DNA of 64,000 bases from Bacteroidota bacterium (GCA_023428755.1 JAEYWX010000006.1:62001-126000), one strand, 5' to 3'; shown: positions 8,452-18,995, counted from the stretch's first letter. The notes: generated from the letters alone by a model not told the origin. Numbers and translations: made by a program.

Positions 8452-11346
8452 ATGAGAAAAACTTTGCTTGCGTTTGTTCTTCTTTGCTTTGCTGTTATTG
8501 CAGCCCAGGCACAGCTATTATCAACCGATATTGCTTTCCCAACCGATGCCAGCACCATTGTTGTAACTGTTGATGCAAACAAGGGCAACAAGGGGTTGCT
8601 GAATCATACAGCATCCGATGTGTATGTGCATACCGGAGTAATTACAAACCTCAGTGCAAACCCTACCGCCTGGAGATATGTGAAATTCAATCAGGATTTT
8701 AATCAGCCCAATGCGGCCTTGCAGGCTACTTCCCTTGGCGGAAATAAATGGCAGTTCACCATCACAAATATCCGGGCCTATTATGGTGTACCTGCAAACG
8801 AAACGATCTTGCGGGTTTCCATTTTGTTCCGCAGTGGAAACGGACAACTAAAGCAATCTAATTCAGATGGCAGTGATATGTATATCCAGGTGTATCAGCC
8901 TAATGAATTTGCACTGAAGTTTACCTCACCGGCCATGCAGCCAACCTACAATCCCATTCCGGAGCCGGTTGCTGTTGGGGCATTACCTTTTAATGTGCCG
9001 GTTACAGCCGTCAGTTCAAAAAATGCCAACTTAACCATTCGCTTTAACGGTAATCAGATCGGTACAGCCACCGCAGCGCAAACCGTAAGTGGTACCGCTA
9101 ATGTTACTGCCAACTGCGATCAGCAAATTACCGCCGAAGCAAATGACAACGGCACCATCTTACGGGATACCATCAACTTTTTTGTGCCACCTGCTACTTA
9201 TCCAACCGGAGCAAGACCGGCAGGCCGCAAAGATGGAATTACCTATGAAGATGGAAATACAAAAGCTGTTATGATCTTATATGCACCGCTCAAAAACAAG
9301 GTGGCAATTGTAGGTGATTTTAATAACTGGACAGAAACATGCTCCAGTCTTATGAAAAAAGACGGTGATTATTTCTGGACAGAGATCACCGGACTCACAC
9401 CTAGTCAGCAATACCGGTTTCAATACAAAGTAGACGATACCATTCGTGTAGCAGATCCTTACAGCGAACTGGTGCTTGATCCAAACAACGATCAGTTTAT
9501 TCAATCATCTACTTATCCCAATATGCCGGCTTATCCAACCGGAAAAACAACAGGTGGCATTGTAGGTGTATTAACGCCCGGCGAAGCTGCGTATAACTGG
9601 ACAAGCAACAGTTATGTGCGGCCTGATAAGCGTGACCTGATGATCTATGAATTACTGGTACGTGATTTTACATCGGCCCGCAACTGGCAAACATTAAAAG
9701 ACACACTGAACTATATCAAGAATCTTGGATTCAACGCCATTGGTTTGATGCCGATCAACGAATTCGATGGCAATGAAAGTTGGGGGTATAACCCGATGTA
9801 TTTCTTTGCACCCGATAAATATTATGGCAGCAAGAATGCATTGAAAGCGTTTATTGATCAGGCACACAGTCTTGGTATTGCGGTGATCCAGGATATTGCG
9901 TTGAACCATGCAACAGGTCAATCAGCAATGGCGGCGATGTGGTGGAATCCCGCATTGAATCAAACGGCTGCCAACAATCCTTATTTCTACCAAACAGCAC
10001 AACATCCATTCAACGTATTCCACGATTTCAATCATAATGTAGCCCCCACCAAATATCTCACTGAGCGGTTTATTCAACATTGGTTAACCGAATACCGGAT
10101 CGATGGTTTCCGTTGGGATTTGAGTAAAGGGTTTACTACCAATTTTACAACCGATGTTGGTGCATGGAATCAATACAACCAGGGTCGTGTTGATATCTGG
10201 CAGAACTATTACAACGTGATGCAGACAACTTCTGCAGGATCATATTGCATCTTAGAGCATTTGGGAAATAATGACGAAGAAGCAGAACTGGCAAAACGTG
10301 GAATGATGCTGTGGGGCAAAATGACCTTTGAGTTTGCAGGCAATGTAAAAGGTGTTTCAGGTGAATCAAATATCAATAACGCATATTGGAGAAACAGAAG
10401 TTTTTGGAACGATGCGTTCCTCAGTGATAAACCACATCTTGTTACCTATGCTGAAAGTCATGATGAACAACGGATCATTTACAGTTCATTGAATGATGGA
10501 AATACCAATACATCCAATCCATCGCATAATCCAAAAGATACAACTACTGCGTTGCGTCGAAAAGAAGCAATGGCGGCAGTACTGATGGGTCTTCCCGGTC
10601 CGAAAATGATCTGGCAGTTTGGTGAATTGGGTTATGAATACGATATCAATTTCAACGGCCGTACCGGTAACAAACCTGTACGTTGGGATTATTTTCAGCA
10701 GACCCGCCGCAAGCGTTTGTACGACACCTATGCTGCCATGGCGAAACTGCGGAACCTGTACAAGAATACATTCCGCACACCCAATCTGGCATTGGGAACT
10801 AATCTTGGTACCAGCCTGGTAAAAACCATTGTGGTTGATCATGCAGATCTGAAATATGTAGTAGTTGCCAATTTTGATGTGGTACAACAAACACCCACCG
10901 TTACCTTCCCGGCCAATGGAACATTTTACGATTATACCAACGGCGGAACTATTGCTGTATCGGGCAATCAACAGGCAATTGTTTTAGGACCTGGTGAATA
11001 CAAGGTATTTCTCAATCAAAATGTATCAGGTGGTGTAGTGACGAATATCAGGGACATTATTGCAACGAATGCAGATTTTCGACTCAGCATTTATCCCAAT
11101 CCCGTACAGCAATCAGCTATTGTAAAATATGAATTGCCGAAGAGTGGAAAAGTGAGTGTGCAATTGATGAATATCCAGGGGCAAGTATTAGCTACAAAGA
11201 ACCTGGGTTTCCAGTTGAAAGGATTCCAGGTGTTTGAACTGGACCGCAACAGTTTTGCAGGCATGCCATTAACAGCAGGTCAGTATGTGTTGCAGGTGCG
11301 GGTTGATAATCTTGTACGGTATGAAAAGCTGATGGTGCAGCAATAG
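8452..11346 (+). CDS. GH13 alpha-amylase family enzyme with CBM48-like domain and T9SS sorting tail
   Basis: Secreted glycoside hydrolase of 964 residues predicted to cleave alpha-1,4-glucans. Order: Sec signal (1-20); a beta-rich N-terminal domain (~25-150); a CBM48/E-set-like domain (~270-345, VAIVGDFNNW); the GH13 barrel (~390-800). The four GH13 regions are intact: DIALNH (481-486), GFRWD with nucleophile Asp556, ILEH with acid/base Glu602, and AESHD with Asp671. The last ~80 residues, with IYPNP and ending in a basic VRYEKLMVQQ tail, form a type A T9SS sorting domain, implying export by T9SS and surface attachment or release. It heads the sus gene set that follows. Confidence 0.95.
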   Translation: MRKTLLAFVLLCFAVIAAQAQLLSTDIAFPTDASTIVVTVDANKGNKGLLNHTASDVYVHTGVITNLSANPTAWRYVKFNQDFNQPNAALQATSLGGNKWQFTITNIRAYYGVPANETILRVSILFRSGNGQLKQSNSDGSDMYIQVYQPNEFALKFTSPAMQPTYNPIPEPVAVGALPFNVPVTAVSSKNANLTIRFNGNQIGTATAAQTVSGTANVTANCDQQITAEANDNGTILRDTINFFVPPATYPTGARPAGRKDGITYEDGNTKAVMILYAPLKNKVAIVGDFNNWTETCSSLMKKDGDYFWTEITGLTPSQQYRFQYKVDDTIRVADPYSELVLDPNNDQFIQSSTYPNMPAYPTGKTTGGIVGVLTPGEAAYNWTSNSYVRPDKRDLMIYELLVRDFTSARNWQTLKDTLNYIKNLGFNAIGLMPINEFDGNESWGYNPMYFFAPDKYYGSKNALKAFIDQAHSLGIAVIQDIALNHATGQSAMAAMWWNPALNQTAANNPYFYQTAQHPFNVFHDFNHNVAPTKYLTERFIQHWLTEYRIDGFRWDLSKGFTTNFTTDVGAWNQYNQGRVDIWQNYYNVMQTTSAGSYCILEHLGNNDEEAELAKRGMMLWGKMTFEFAGNVKGVSGESNINNAYWRNRSFWNDAFLSDKPHLVTYAESHDEQRIIYSSLNDGNTNTSNPSHNPKDTTTALRRKEAMAAVLMGLPGPKMIWQFGELGYEYDINFNGRTGNKPVRWDYFQQTRRKRLYDTYAAMAKLRNLYKNTFRTPNLALGTNLGTSLVKTIVVDHADLKYVVVANFDVVQQTPTVTFPANGTFYDYTNGGTIAVSGNQQAIVLGPGEYKVFLNQNVSGGVVTNIRDIIATNADFRLSIYPNPVQQSAIVKYELPKSGKVSVQLMNIQGQVLATKNLGFQLKGFQVFELDRNSFAGMPLTAGQYVLQVRVDNLVRYEKLMVQQ

Positions 11347-11508
11347 CAGGACGCATATTGTCTTACTTAGCTGCTTTGTTTTTTGAATCAATGAACGTGT
11401 TTATTTTTTTGTTGAAAGTTGCTGTTAACGCAGAAATAAACAATTAACAAACGAACAATTTCCACGTGAATCGATATAAATTGTAAATTTTAAAACCCAC
11501 TATTGATT

Positions 11509-14478
11509 ATGACTCTTAAACGAATGCTTGCCAAGGCAGGGGCATTAGGCTTCCTGATGATGGTTTTTGCAATGCATGTGTTTGCCCAAAGCAAAACTGT
11601 TACGGGGAAAGTAACAGACAGCAGAGACGGGACACCGGTAGCAAACGCTTCCGTTACATTGAAAGGAACCAACCTCGGCACTACAACCGACGCAGGCGGT
11701 AACTTCCGCTTATCAGTTCCTGATAACAATGCAGTACTTGTAATTTCTTCTGTTGGATTTTCTGAAACAGAAGTTGCAGTAGGTGCTCAAACCGATCTTT
11801 CCATTACACTCAGTTCCTCACAGGGAACCTTAAACGAAGTGGTAGTGGTGGGTTATGGTACACAGCGAAAGAGAGATCTTTCCGGTGCAGTTGCTACTGT
11901 ATCATCCAAAGACTTTGTAAAGGGTGCTATTCAAACACCCGAGCAATTGATTGCCGGTAAAGTAGCCGGTGTACAAATTACACCTAACAGCGGTGCGCCC
12001 GGTAGCGGCAGCCGTATCCGTATTCGTGGTGGCGCTTCATTGAATGCAAGTAATGATCCGTTGATTGTAATTGATGGTGTGCCGGTTGATAACGGAGGCA
12101 TCGCCGGAGCAACCAATCCGCTCAACCTCATTAACCCGAACGATATCGAAACCTTTACGATCTTAAAAGACCCATCAGCAGCAGCTATTTATGGTTCACG
12201 TGCATCGAACGGTGTAATCCTGATCACTACCAAAAAAGGAAAGAAAGGAAAAACACGTTTTAACTTCAGTGCACAGGGATTTGTACAAACACCGGCCGGT
12301 AAGGTAGATGTGTTAAGTGCTGATGAAGTACGTTCGATTGTTACTTCAAAAGGAACGCCGGCTCAAATAGCTTTATTGGGGAAAGAGAGTACAGACTGGC
12401 AGGATGAAATTTTCCGCAATGCCTTTGCACAGGATTTTAATTTGAGTGCAACCGGTGCTTTTGGCGATGGTAAAGTTCCATTCCGTATTTCGGGAGGTTA
12501 CTTAAACCAGGATGGTATTTTAAAAACAGGAAACTTCCAGCGTTTAACCGGTGCCATCAACCTCAGCCCCAGTTTCTTTAACAATAAACTGAAAGTTGAT
12601 CTGAACCTGAAAGGTTCACGCACCACCAATGCTTTTGCAAACGAAGGTGCCATTGGAAATGCAGTAACATTTGATCCTACCAAACCGATCCGCTCAGGAA
12701 GTCCACGTTATGGTGGCTATTGGGAATGGACAGATCCGGATGGATTACCTACCCAATTATCTAACCGTAACCCGGTAGGTTTGTTGTACGATCGTACAAA
12801 TACAAGTGAAGTGTACCGCAGCATTGGTAATATTCAATTTGATTACCAGATTCCATTCTTAAAAGGATTGCGTGCAAACCTCAACCTCGGTTACGATGTA
12901 TCACAGGGTAGCGGCATCAATGCTACTTCCGATAGTGCAGCAAGCTCCTATCGTCGTCAGGGTAACTACAGCCCTTACTATCAGCAACGTACCAACAAGC
13001 TGATGGACTTCTATTTTAACTATGTAAAAACGTTCAACGACATTAACAGTCGTATCGATTTCACAGCCGGTACAGGTTACCAGGATTTTGAATTTTACAG
13101 CTTCAATCATCCTGACAGACGTTTCAATGGAGATGTAGTTCCAGGTTCAGAACCTCCATTTATTTCGCAGGATCCTGGTTACACATTGATTTCATATTAC
13201 GGACGCTTGGTATATACATTAGCCGATAAATACACTGTTACCTTAAATGCACGTACTGACGGTACTTCAAAATTCAGCAAAGAAAGCCGTTGGGGTTTCT
13301 TCCCGTCTGCAGCTGTTGCATGGCAAATCAGCGAAGAGAATTTCCTCAAGAATTCAAAAGTTGTATCGAACCTGAAGCTTCGTGCAGGTTATGGTGTTAC
13401 GGGACAGCAGGATGGTATTCCATTCTATGGTTATATTCCGGTATATGACATCAGTAACGACCAGGCACAATATCAATTGGGTAATTCATTCGTTAATATG
13501 CTGCGCCCAGGTGCTTACGATGCAAATCTTCGTTGGGAAACCACAACAAATATTAATGCAGCAATCGACTTTGGATTTATTGACAACCGCATCAATGGTA
13601 CGGTGGAAGGATTCATCCGTAAAACGGAAGACCTGTTAAGTACTGTGCCAATTCCTGCCGGTTCAAACTTTACAAACCAGTTGTTTACCAACGTAGGTAA
13701 TATCGAAAGTAAAGGTTTGGAAGTAACTATCAACACTGTACCTGTTCGTACGAAAAATGTAGAATGGGATTTTGGATTCAACTTCACGTATGTGGTACCA
13801 AAGATCACGAACCTGCTGGTGAACGAAGACCCCAACTTCACAGGTGTAGCAGTAGGAGGCATCAGTGGTGGTACAGGTAATACCATTCAACGTCACATTG
13901 TAGGTCAACGTCCTGCTTCATTCTATGTGTACAAGCAAATCTATGATGCTAATAACAAACCCATTGAAGGTTTGTATGAAGATCTGAACCGTGATGGTAT
14001 CATCAATGAAAAAGATTTATACATCTACCAATCACCTGAGGCACGTTATTTCCTGGGTATTACATCCAGTATTACTGTGAACCGTTTCAGCGCAGGATTT
14101 GTTATGCGTGGAAGCATCGGGAATTACATGTACGATAACGTGAATTCAAATAATGGCGTTTACCGTCAGTTGGTGAATCCGCTTGGTTTCCTTGCGAACG
14201 GAACAAAAGACTATCTCAATACCGGTTTCTTTAACAACCAGTATTTCTCTGATTACTATATGAAGAATGCATCGTTCTTACGTATGGATAATATCAATTT
14301 GGGATATGATGCCGGTGAGATTATGAAGAATGTGCGTTTACGCATTACTGCCAATGTGCAGAATGCATTTGTGATCACCAAGTATGGCGGTCTTGATCCT
14401 GAAATTGCAGGCGGTATTGATAACACGATTTATCCACGTCCACGTACGTATGTACTTGGTTTCAATTTTGATTTCTAA
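11509..14478 (+). CDS. susC: SusC/RagA-type TonB-dependent outer-membrane transporter
   Basis: Outer-membrane barrel importing oligosaccharides together with its SusD lid. Signal peptide 1-27 (to VFAQ); CarboxypepD_reg-like domain (~30-110, VTGKVTDSRDGTPVANASV); the SusC signature VVVGYGTQRKRDLSGAV; plug domain with IRGGASLNASNDPLIVIDG and IYGSRASNGVILITTKKGK; then a large barrel ending in the aromatic residue of LGFNFDF. 989 residues, normal for the family. The start is ATG 11509; a TTG six bases upstream is in frame but unlikely. It lies 19 bases ahead of susD in an operon with the amylase upstream, so maltodextrin or starch is the likely substrate. Confidence 0.95.
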   Translation: MTLKRMLAKAGALGFLMMVFAMHVFAQSKTVTGKVTDSRDGTPVANASVTLKGTNLGTTTDAGGNFRLSVPDNNAVLVISSVGFSETEVAVGAQTDLSITLSSSQGTLNEVVVVGYGTQRKRDLSGAVATVSSKDFVKGAIQTPEQLIAGKVAGVQITPNSGAPGSGSRIRIRGGASLNASNDPLIVIDGVPVDNGGIAGATNPLNLINPNDIETFTILKDPSAAAIYGSRASNGVILITTKKGKKGKTRFNFSAQGFVQTPAGKVDVLSADEVRSIVTSKGTPAQIALLGKESTDWQDEIFRNAFAQDFNLSATGAFGDGKVPFRISGGYLNQDGILKTGNFQRLTGAINLSPSFFNNKLKVDLNLKGSRTTNAFANEGAIGNAVTFDPTKPIRSGSPRYGGYWEWTDPDGLPTQLSNRNPVGLLYDRTNTSEVYRSIGNIQFDYQIPFLKGLRANLNLGYDVSQGSGINATSDSAASSYRRQGNYSPYYQQRTNKLMDFYFNYVKTFNDINSRIDFTAGTGYQDFEFYSFNHPDRRFNGDVVPGSEPPFISQDPGYTLISYYGRLVYTLADKYTVTLNARTDGTSKFSKESRWGFFPSAAVAWQISEENFLKNSKVVSNLKLRAGYGVTGQQDGIPFYGYIPVYDISNDQAQYQLGNSFVNMLRPGAYDANLRWETTTNINAAIDFGFIDNRINGTVEGFIRKTEDLLSTVPIPAGSNFTNQLFTNVGNIESKGLEVTINTVPVRTKNVEWDFGFNFTYVVPKITNLLVNEDPNFTGVAVGGISGGTGNTIQRHIVGQRPASFYVYKQIYDANNKPIEGLYEDLNRDGIINEKDLYIYQSPEARYFLGITSSITVNRFSAGFVMRGSIGNYMYDNVNSNNGVYRQLVNPLGFLANGTKDYLNTGFFNNQYFSDYYMKNASFLRMDNINLGYDAGEIMKNVRLRITANVQNAFVITKYGGLDPEIAGGIDNTIYPRPRTYVLGFNFDF

Positions 14479-14497
14479 AAAAATAAATATCTGCAAT

Positions 14498-16078
14498 ATG
14501 AAACGTATTTCAGTTTATATAAGTTTATTGGTTGCGGGTGCGGCGCTCTTAACGAGCTGTCATAAACAACTCGACCGCCAACCACCCAATACATTGCCAT
14601 CGGCCAATGTATATAATACCGAGACCGGTTATTTACAGGTACTGGCAAAAGTATATGGCAGCATGGCATTAACAGGAAATGTAGGTGGTGCAGGAGCAGG
14701 CGATGTAGCCGGTATTGATGAAGGTGCATCCGACTTTCTCCGTTTATTCTGGAAAGCACAGGAGTTAAGTACTGATGAAGCCGTAGTTGCATGGAACGAT
14801 CCCGGTATCCAGGATTTTCATAACCTCAACTGGAGTTCCAGTAACCCCATGACAAAGGGTTTGTACTATCGTTGTACATATATTATTACACTCACCAATG
14901 AGTTTATCCGTGAAAGTGCGCCTGATAAAGTTGCAGGCAAAGGTTTCTCCGGTGTTACAGTTGATAACATCAAGAAAATGCGTGCTGAAGCAAGATTTGT
15001 TCGTGCATTTGCTTACTGGGTGTTGATGGATATGTATGGTAACCCCGGGTTTACAACAGAAGATGATCCGATCGGTAAATTCAATCCACCACAAACAAAC
15101 AGAGCTGCTTTGTTCACCTACATTGAAAGTGAATTGAAGGCAATTGAAAATGATCTGTCGAATGCACGTGCAGGTGATTATGGCCGTGCAGATAAGGGTG
15201 CAGCCTGGGCATTGCTGGCAAGAATGTACCTGAATGCAAAAGTGTACACCGGCACAGAAAAAAATACAGAAGCTGTTACCTATTCCAAGCGTGTAATTGA
15301 TGCCGGTTATGGTTTGTTAAGCGATTACCGCTGGCTGGGCCTTGCAGATAACAACGTGAACAATCCGGAATTTATCTGGACATTGAATTACGATGGTATC
15401 AACTCCCGGAACTTTGGTGGTACTACGTTTTTGGTGAACGCATCGGTTGGTGGCGATATGGATCGTACTGTATCCGGTTTAGGTGGATGGGGTGGTATCC
15501 GTGCTACCAGAAGCCTCCCAGATCTTTTTCCTGATGTAAATGGAAATGGCGATAAGCGTGCACAGTTTGCAACAGGTACTCAGAATATTGAAATCAATAA
15601 TATTTCGGAATTCAAAGATGGTTTGGCTGTGATCAAATACCGCAACCGTACAAGATCAGGTGGTTTTGGAAAAGATCCTTCCAGAGAGTTTGCTGACGTT
15701 GATTTTCCTGTTTTCCGTTTGGCAGAAATGTATTTGATCTATGCCGAAGCAGTGAAACGTGGCGGTACAGGTGGTACTGAAGCACAGGCCTTGATTTACC
15801 TCAATGCACTCCGCTCACGGGCACAGGTAACCGCAGCGCCGCTTGGCTTTTATACACTGGATTATATTATTGATGAAAGAGGCCGTGAACTGCACTGGGA
15901 AGGATTCCGCAGAACCGATCTGATCCGTTTCGACCGCTTTACTGAAGGCACGTACCTGTGGCCATGGAAAGGTGGTGTAAAAGGTGGAACCGGTGTAGCC
16001 GCTTTCCGCAAACTGTTCCCGCTGCCTGATTCTGAAATTGCAGCCAATCCGAACCTAACGCAGAATGCGGGTTATTAA
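14498..16078 (+). CDS. susD: SusD/RagB-family nutrient-binding lipoprotein
   Basis: Surface lipoprotein that caps the SusC barrel and binds glycan. Start at ATG 14498 gives 526 residues with a lipobox (GAALLTSC, Cys21). SusD hallmarks: N-terminal HKQLDRQPPNTLP, TPR-like helical segments (AEARFVRAFAYWVLMDMYGN, ~165-190), ALLARMYLNAKVY, and a C-terminal block with RLAEMYLIYAEAVKR and ERGRELHWEGFRRTDLIRF. A longer frame from 14384 overlaps susC and is not used. Followed after 22 bases by a SusE-like gene. Confidence 0.95.
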   Translation: MKRISVYISLLVAGAALLTSCHKQLDRQPPNTLPSANVYNTETGYLQVLAKVYGSMALTGNVGGAGAGDVAGIDEGASDFLRLFWKAQELSTDEAVVAWNDPGIQDFHNLNWSSSNPMTKGLYYRCTYIITLTNEFIRESAPDKVAGKGFSGVTVDNIKKMRAEARFVRAFAYWVLMDMYGNPGFTTEDDPIGKFNPPQTNRAALFTYIESELKAIENDLSNARAGDYGRADKGAAWALLARMYLNAKVYTGTEKNTEAVTYSKRVIDAGYGLLSDYRWLGLADNNVNNPEFIWTLNYDGINSRNFGGTTFLVNASVGGDMDRTVSGLGGWGGIRATRSLPDLFPDVNGNGDKRAQFATGTQNIEINNISEFKDGLAVIKYRNRTRSGGFGKDPSREFADVDFPVFRLAEMYLIYAEAVKRGGTGGTEAQALIYLNALRSRAQVTAAPLGFYTLDYIIDERGRELHWEGFRRTDLIRFDRFTEGTYLWPWKGGVKGGTGVAAFRKLFPLPDSEIAANPNLTQNAGY

Positions 16079-16100
16079 TCAATTAAAAAAATCAAGCGAT

Positions 16101-16943
16101 ATGAAATCATATACAATCAGATTTTCACTCTTGCTGGCCGTATTGTCGTTGTTTGCCTGCGAGAAAGTGGAAAATAAAATCTCCTATCAAAACGGAACAG
16201 CTCCTGTTCTTACGGGCAGTAGCAGTACTGTTCGTTTAGAAGCAGGTGAAGAAGGAAATGTAGCGATACGCCTGAACTGGACCAATCCAAACTATAGTTT
16301 TTCAACGGGTATCAGTTCGCATGATGTGAAATACACATTGGAAATCGATACATTGGGTGCAAACTTCAGCAGCGGGAATAAGTATGTTACCGTGTATTCA
16401 AAAGATCTGTCGAAAACATTTACAGTAGGCGAACTCAACGGCATCTTTGGTAACAGTTTGCGGATTCCACTTGATCCACGCCGTACCTATACCTTCCAGG
16501 CACGGATCACTTCCAGCCTTGGTATTGGTATCGATGCAGTTCCACTGCAATCAAATACGATCACCTTTACAGCGAGTCCTTTCCCGCCACCTCCAAAAGT
16601 GGCTGTACCGGCTGCGGATAATTTATGGGCAACAGGTGATGCATTTACATCGTCCTGGCAAAATCCATTGCCCGGTCCGTTTGATGTGAGCCAGAAGTTT
16701 ACACGAATTTCAAGAACACTGTATGAGTTAACGGTAAACATGCCTGGTGGTGGTAATTATAAGCTGATCCAGACGCAGGGCGATTGGGGTAGCCAGTACC
16801 ACATGCTTACCGGCGGTACATGGCAGGGTGGTCAGTTTGAACAACGGGATGCCGATCCCGGATTTCCTGGCCCGCCATCAGCAGGTACCTATAAAATCAC
16901 AGTTGATTTTCAGGTGGGTGAATTCAATGTTGTTAAACTGTAA
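16101..16943 (+). CDS. SusE-like outer-membrane glycan-binding lipoprotein
   Basis: 280-residue lipoprotein (lipobox LSLFAC, Cys20). The N-terminal domain (~25-150) resembles the SusE domain, with the usual LNWTNPNYSFSTG... strand pattern; a C-terminal SusF/SusE-type starch-binding-like domain follows (LWATGDAFTSSWQNPLPG, then GTYKITVDFQVGEFNVVKL). SusE and SusF are surface proteins that hold starch near the SusCD transporter and are not strictly required for import. Position directly after susD supports the role. Weak sequence conservation in this family makes the name a structural and contextual call. Confidence 0.82.
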   Translation: MKSYTIRFSLLLAVLSLFACEKVENKISYQNGTAPVLTGSSSTVRLEAGEEGNVAIRLNWTNPNYSFSTGISSHDVKYTLEIDTLGANFSSGNKYVTVYSKDLSKTFTVGELNGIFGNSLRIPLDPRRTYTFQARITSSLGIGIDAVPLQSNTITFTASPFPPPPKVAVPAADNLWATGDAFTSSWQNPLPGPFDVSQKFTRISRTLYELTVNMPGGGNYKLIQTQGDWGSQYHMLTGGTWQGGQFEQRDADPGFPGPPSAGTYKITVDFQVGEFNVVKL

Positions 16944-16954
16944 AACGTAATCAA

Positions 16955-18103
16955 ATGAAATTATTTAATCAATCAATCTTCACATTGCTGCTGTTGACCA
17001 CTGTGTTTACAGCCTGTGAAAAAGCAGATAAGCTTCCGTTTTACGGAGAGGGTGTGGCTACAGTGCTATCGTCGCCCACCACAACGGTTGCACCCGCACC
17101 TTCGGATTCAAACAGCGTAAAGCTGATCCTGAACTGGACCGATCCGAAGTATGCACAGGATCCATCGTTGTACAAATTTGTAATTGAGATCGACTCTACA
17201 ACCAAAAACTTTACACGGGCGTACACCCGCACTGTAATTGGTAAACTTACCGATTCGATTATTGCAAAAGAGCTGAACACAGCGATGCTCGGCTGGGGTT
17301 TTGAATTCAACAAAGCCTACGACCTGGATGTGCGTGTTACTGCATCGTATGGCAATAACAATGAGTTGAAGTATTCCAACATTTTAAAGATCAAGGCTAC
17401 GCCTTATAAGATTCCTCCGAAAGTAACATTGCCTTTTGATGGTAAATTATGGATCGTTGGTTCTGCCACACAGGGCGACTGGAGCAATCCGATCAATCCT
17501 TCATCGAATACAATCCCGCAAACATTTTCACGCATCGATGAAACAACCTTTGGTGGTATTTTCGATCTGAAAGCAAATGCTGAGTACCTGATCCTTCCGG
17601 AAAACCAGGGTGCATGGGCTAATAAATATTCGATAGCCAATAAGAACCTGGCCGGTGTAGAAAACGGCGGAGACTTTGGTTATAACCTGCCCGATAACTT
17701 TAAAGGACCTGCTTCAGCCGGTTTGTATAAGATTACACTCGATTTTCAGCAAGGTAAATTTAAAGTGGAGCCGTTTACACAACAGCATGGTTTACCAACG
17801 GAATTAATTATTACCGGTGGTGCAACACCGCTTGGATGGACCAATCCTGTTGGTGCCAGCCAGGTGCTGAACCGTTTGAATTCGGTGCAGTGGGATATTA
17901 CGCTCAACTTCACTACCGGCGAAAAATTCCTGATCCTTCCTACCAATGGTTCGTGGGACCGGAAGTTTGGTGTTGATGCAGCAGCAGCTGATAATAAGTC
18001 TGGCACATTCAAACCGGAAGGTGGTGATATACCCACACCGGCAGCGAGCGGCAGTTATAAGTTTACGATCGATTTCTTTACCGGAAAATATCAGTTGCAG
18101 TAA
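16955..18103 (+). CDS. SusE/SusF-like outer-membrane glycan-binding lipoprotein with two binding modules
   Basis: 382-residue lipoprotein (lipobox TTVFTAC, Cys21). The N-terminal SusE-type domain (LILNWTDPKYAQD) is followed by two related modules, about residues 165-257 (LWIVGSATQGDWSNPIN) and 262-382 (LIITGGATPLGWTNPVG), each ending in a YKITLDFQQGKF-type strand. Compared with its upstream neighbour it carries one extra module, mirroring the SusE-to-SusF relation. Starts 11 bases after the previous stop; terminator at 18124-18156 closes the operon. Probably binds alpha-glucan at the cell surface. Confidence 0.82.
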   Translation: MKLFNQSIFTLLLLTTVFTACEKADKLPFYGEGVATVLSSPTTTVAPAPSDSNSVKLILNWTDPKYAQDPSLYKFVIEIDSTTKNFTRAYTRTVIGKLTDSIIAKELNTAMLGWGFEFNKAYDLDVRVTASYGNNNELKYSNILKIKATPYKIPPKVTLPFDGKLWIVGSATQGDWSNPINPSSNTIPQTFSRIDETTFGGIFDLKANAEYLILPENQGAWANKYSIANKNLAGVENGGDFGYNLPDNFKGPASAGLYKITLDFQQGKFKVEPFTQQHGLPTELIITGGATPLGWTNPVGASQVLNRLNSVQWDITLNFTTGEKFLILPTNGSWDRKFGVDAAAADNKSGTFKPEGGDIPTPAASGSYKFTIDFFTGKYQLQ

Positions 18104-18123
18104 AATTGATTTTTATTGTATTC

Positions 18124-18156
18124 AAAGCCGACAGTATACGCTGTCGGCTTTTTCTT
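18124..18156 (+). terminator. Intrinsic terminator of the sus operon
   Basis: An 11-bp perfect stem (AAAGCCGACAG at 18124-18134 with 18141-18151) closes the loop TATACG and is followed by a T-rich tail, 20 bases after the last SusF-like stop codon. Confidence 0.88.
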
Positions 18157-18227
18157 TGAATTCCCCGAATCAAAATCAGCCCCAGCCCTTATTTTCATTA
18201 CCTTCGTGCCCTTAATTTTTCAAGGCT

Positions 18228-18995
18228 ATGAGTTCCTTGCGTGAACAACTGGATATGGGTCGGCTGCCGCAGCATATTGCCATCATCATGGATGGCAACG
18301 GGCGCTGGGCAAAAGAGCAGGGGCAAGACCGGCTCTTTGGTCATTTCCATGGTGTGGAAAGCGTACGGGATATTGTGGAAGGTTGTGCCGAGCTGGGGGT
18401 GAAATACTTGACCCTCTATGCTTTCAGCACCGAAAACTGGGACCGCCCCATTGAAGAAGTAACCGGCCTGATGGAATTGCTGGTGGACACCATCCGCAAA
18501 GAAACGGCCACCCTCAACAAGAACAAGATCAAGCTGCATGTAATTGGTGATACCAATATGCTGCCCGATTATGCCCGCAAGGAATTACAGGAAAGTGTGG
18601 ATGAGCTGAAGGACAATAACGGCATGAACCTGGTGATGGCGCTCAGCTACAGCAGCCGCTGGGAAATTGTGAATGCCATCAAGAACATTGCAGCCGATGT
18701 AAAAGCAGGCAAGCTGGAACCGTTTGAAATCGATCAGGATACCATTAAGGATTATTTAACCACCCGTGAGTTTCCTGATCCCGAGTTAATGATCCGCACC
18801 AGTGGTGAGTACCGGATCAGTAATTTCTTATTGTATCAACTGGCGTATGCCGAATTGTATTTTACCAATGTACGCTGGCCCGATTTCAGAAAAGAAAACC
18901 TGTATGAGGCCATTCTTGATTTCCAGAAACGGGAGCGCAGGTTTGGAAAAACAGGCGAACAGGTACAACCAAACCAACAGCTAACACAATCATAA
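18228..18995 (+). CDS. uppS: Isoprenyl transferase (undecaprenyl diphosphate synthase)
   Basis: Cytoplasmic cis-prenyltransferase that condenses isopentenyl diphosphate onto farnesyl diphosphate to make C55 undecaprenyl diphosphate, the lipid carrier for peptidoglycan and O-antigen. Motifs: HIAIIMDGNGRWAKEQG with catalytic Asp22; LTLYAFSTENW (~64-74); and the C-terminal RTSGEYRISNFLLYQLAYAE block (~188-207). 255 residues, normal. It begins 124 bases after the sus operon and precedes bamA by 174 bases, as in many Bacteroidota. A TACCTTCG near 18201 could be its -7 element. Confidence 0.96.
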   Translation: MSSLREQLDMGRLPQHIAIIMDGNGRWAKEQGQDRLFGHFHGVESVRDIVEGCAELGVKYLTLYAFSTENWDRPIEEVTGLMELLVDTIRKETATLNKNKIKLHVIGDTNMLPDYARKELQESVDELKDNNGMNLVMALSYSSRWEIVNAIKNIAADVKAGKLEPFEIDQDTIKDYLTTREFPDPELMIRTSGEYRISNFLLYQLAYAELYFTNVRWPDFRKENLYEAILDFQKRERRFGKTGEQVQPNQQLTQS

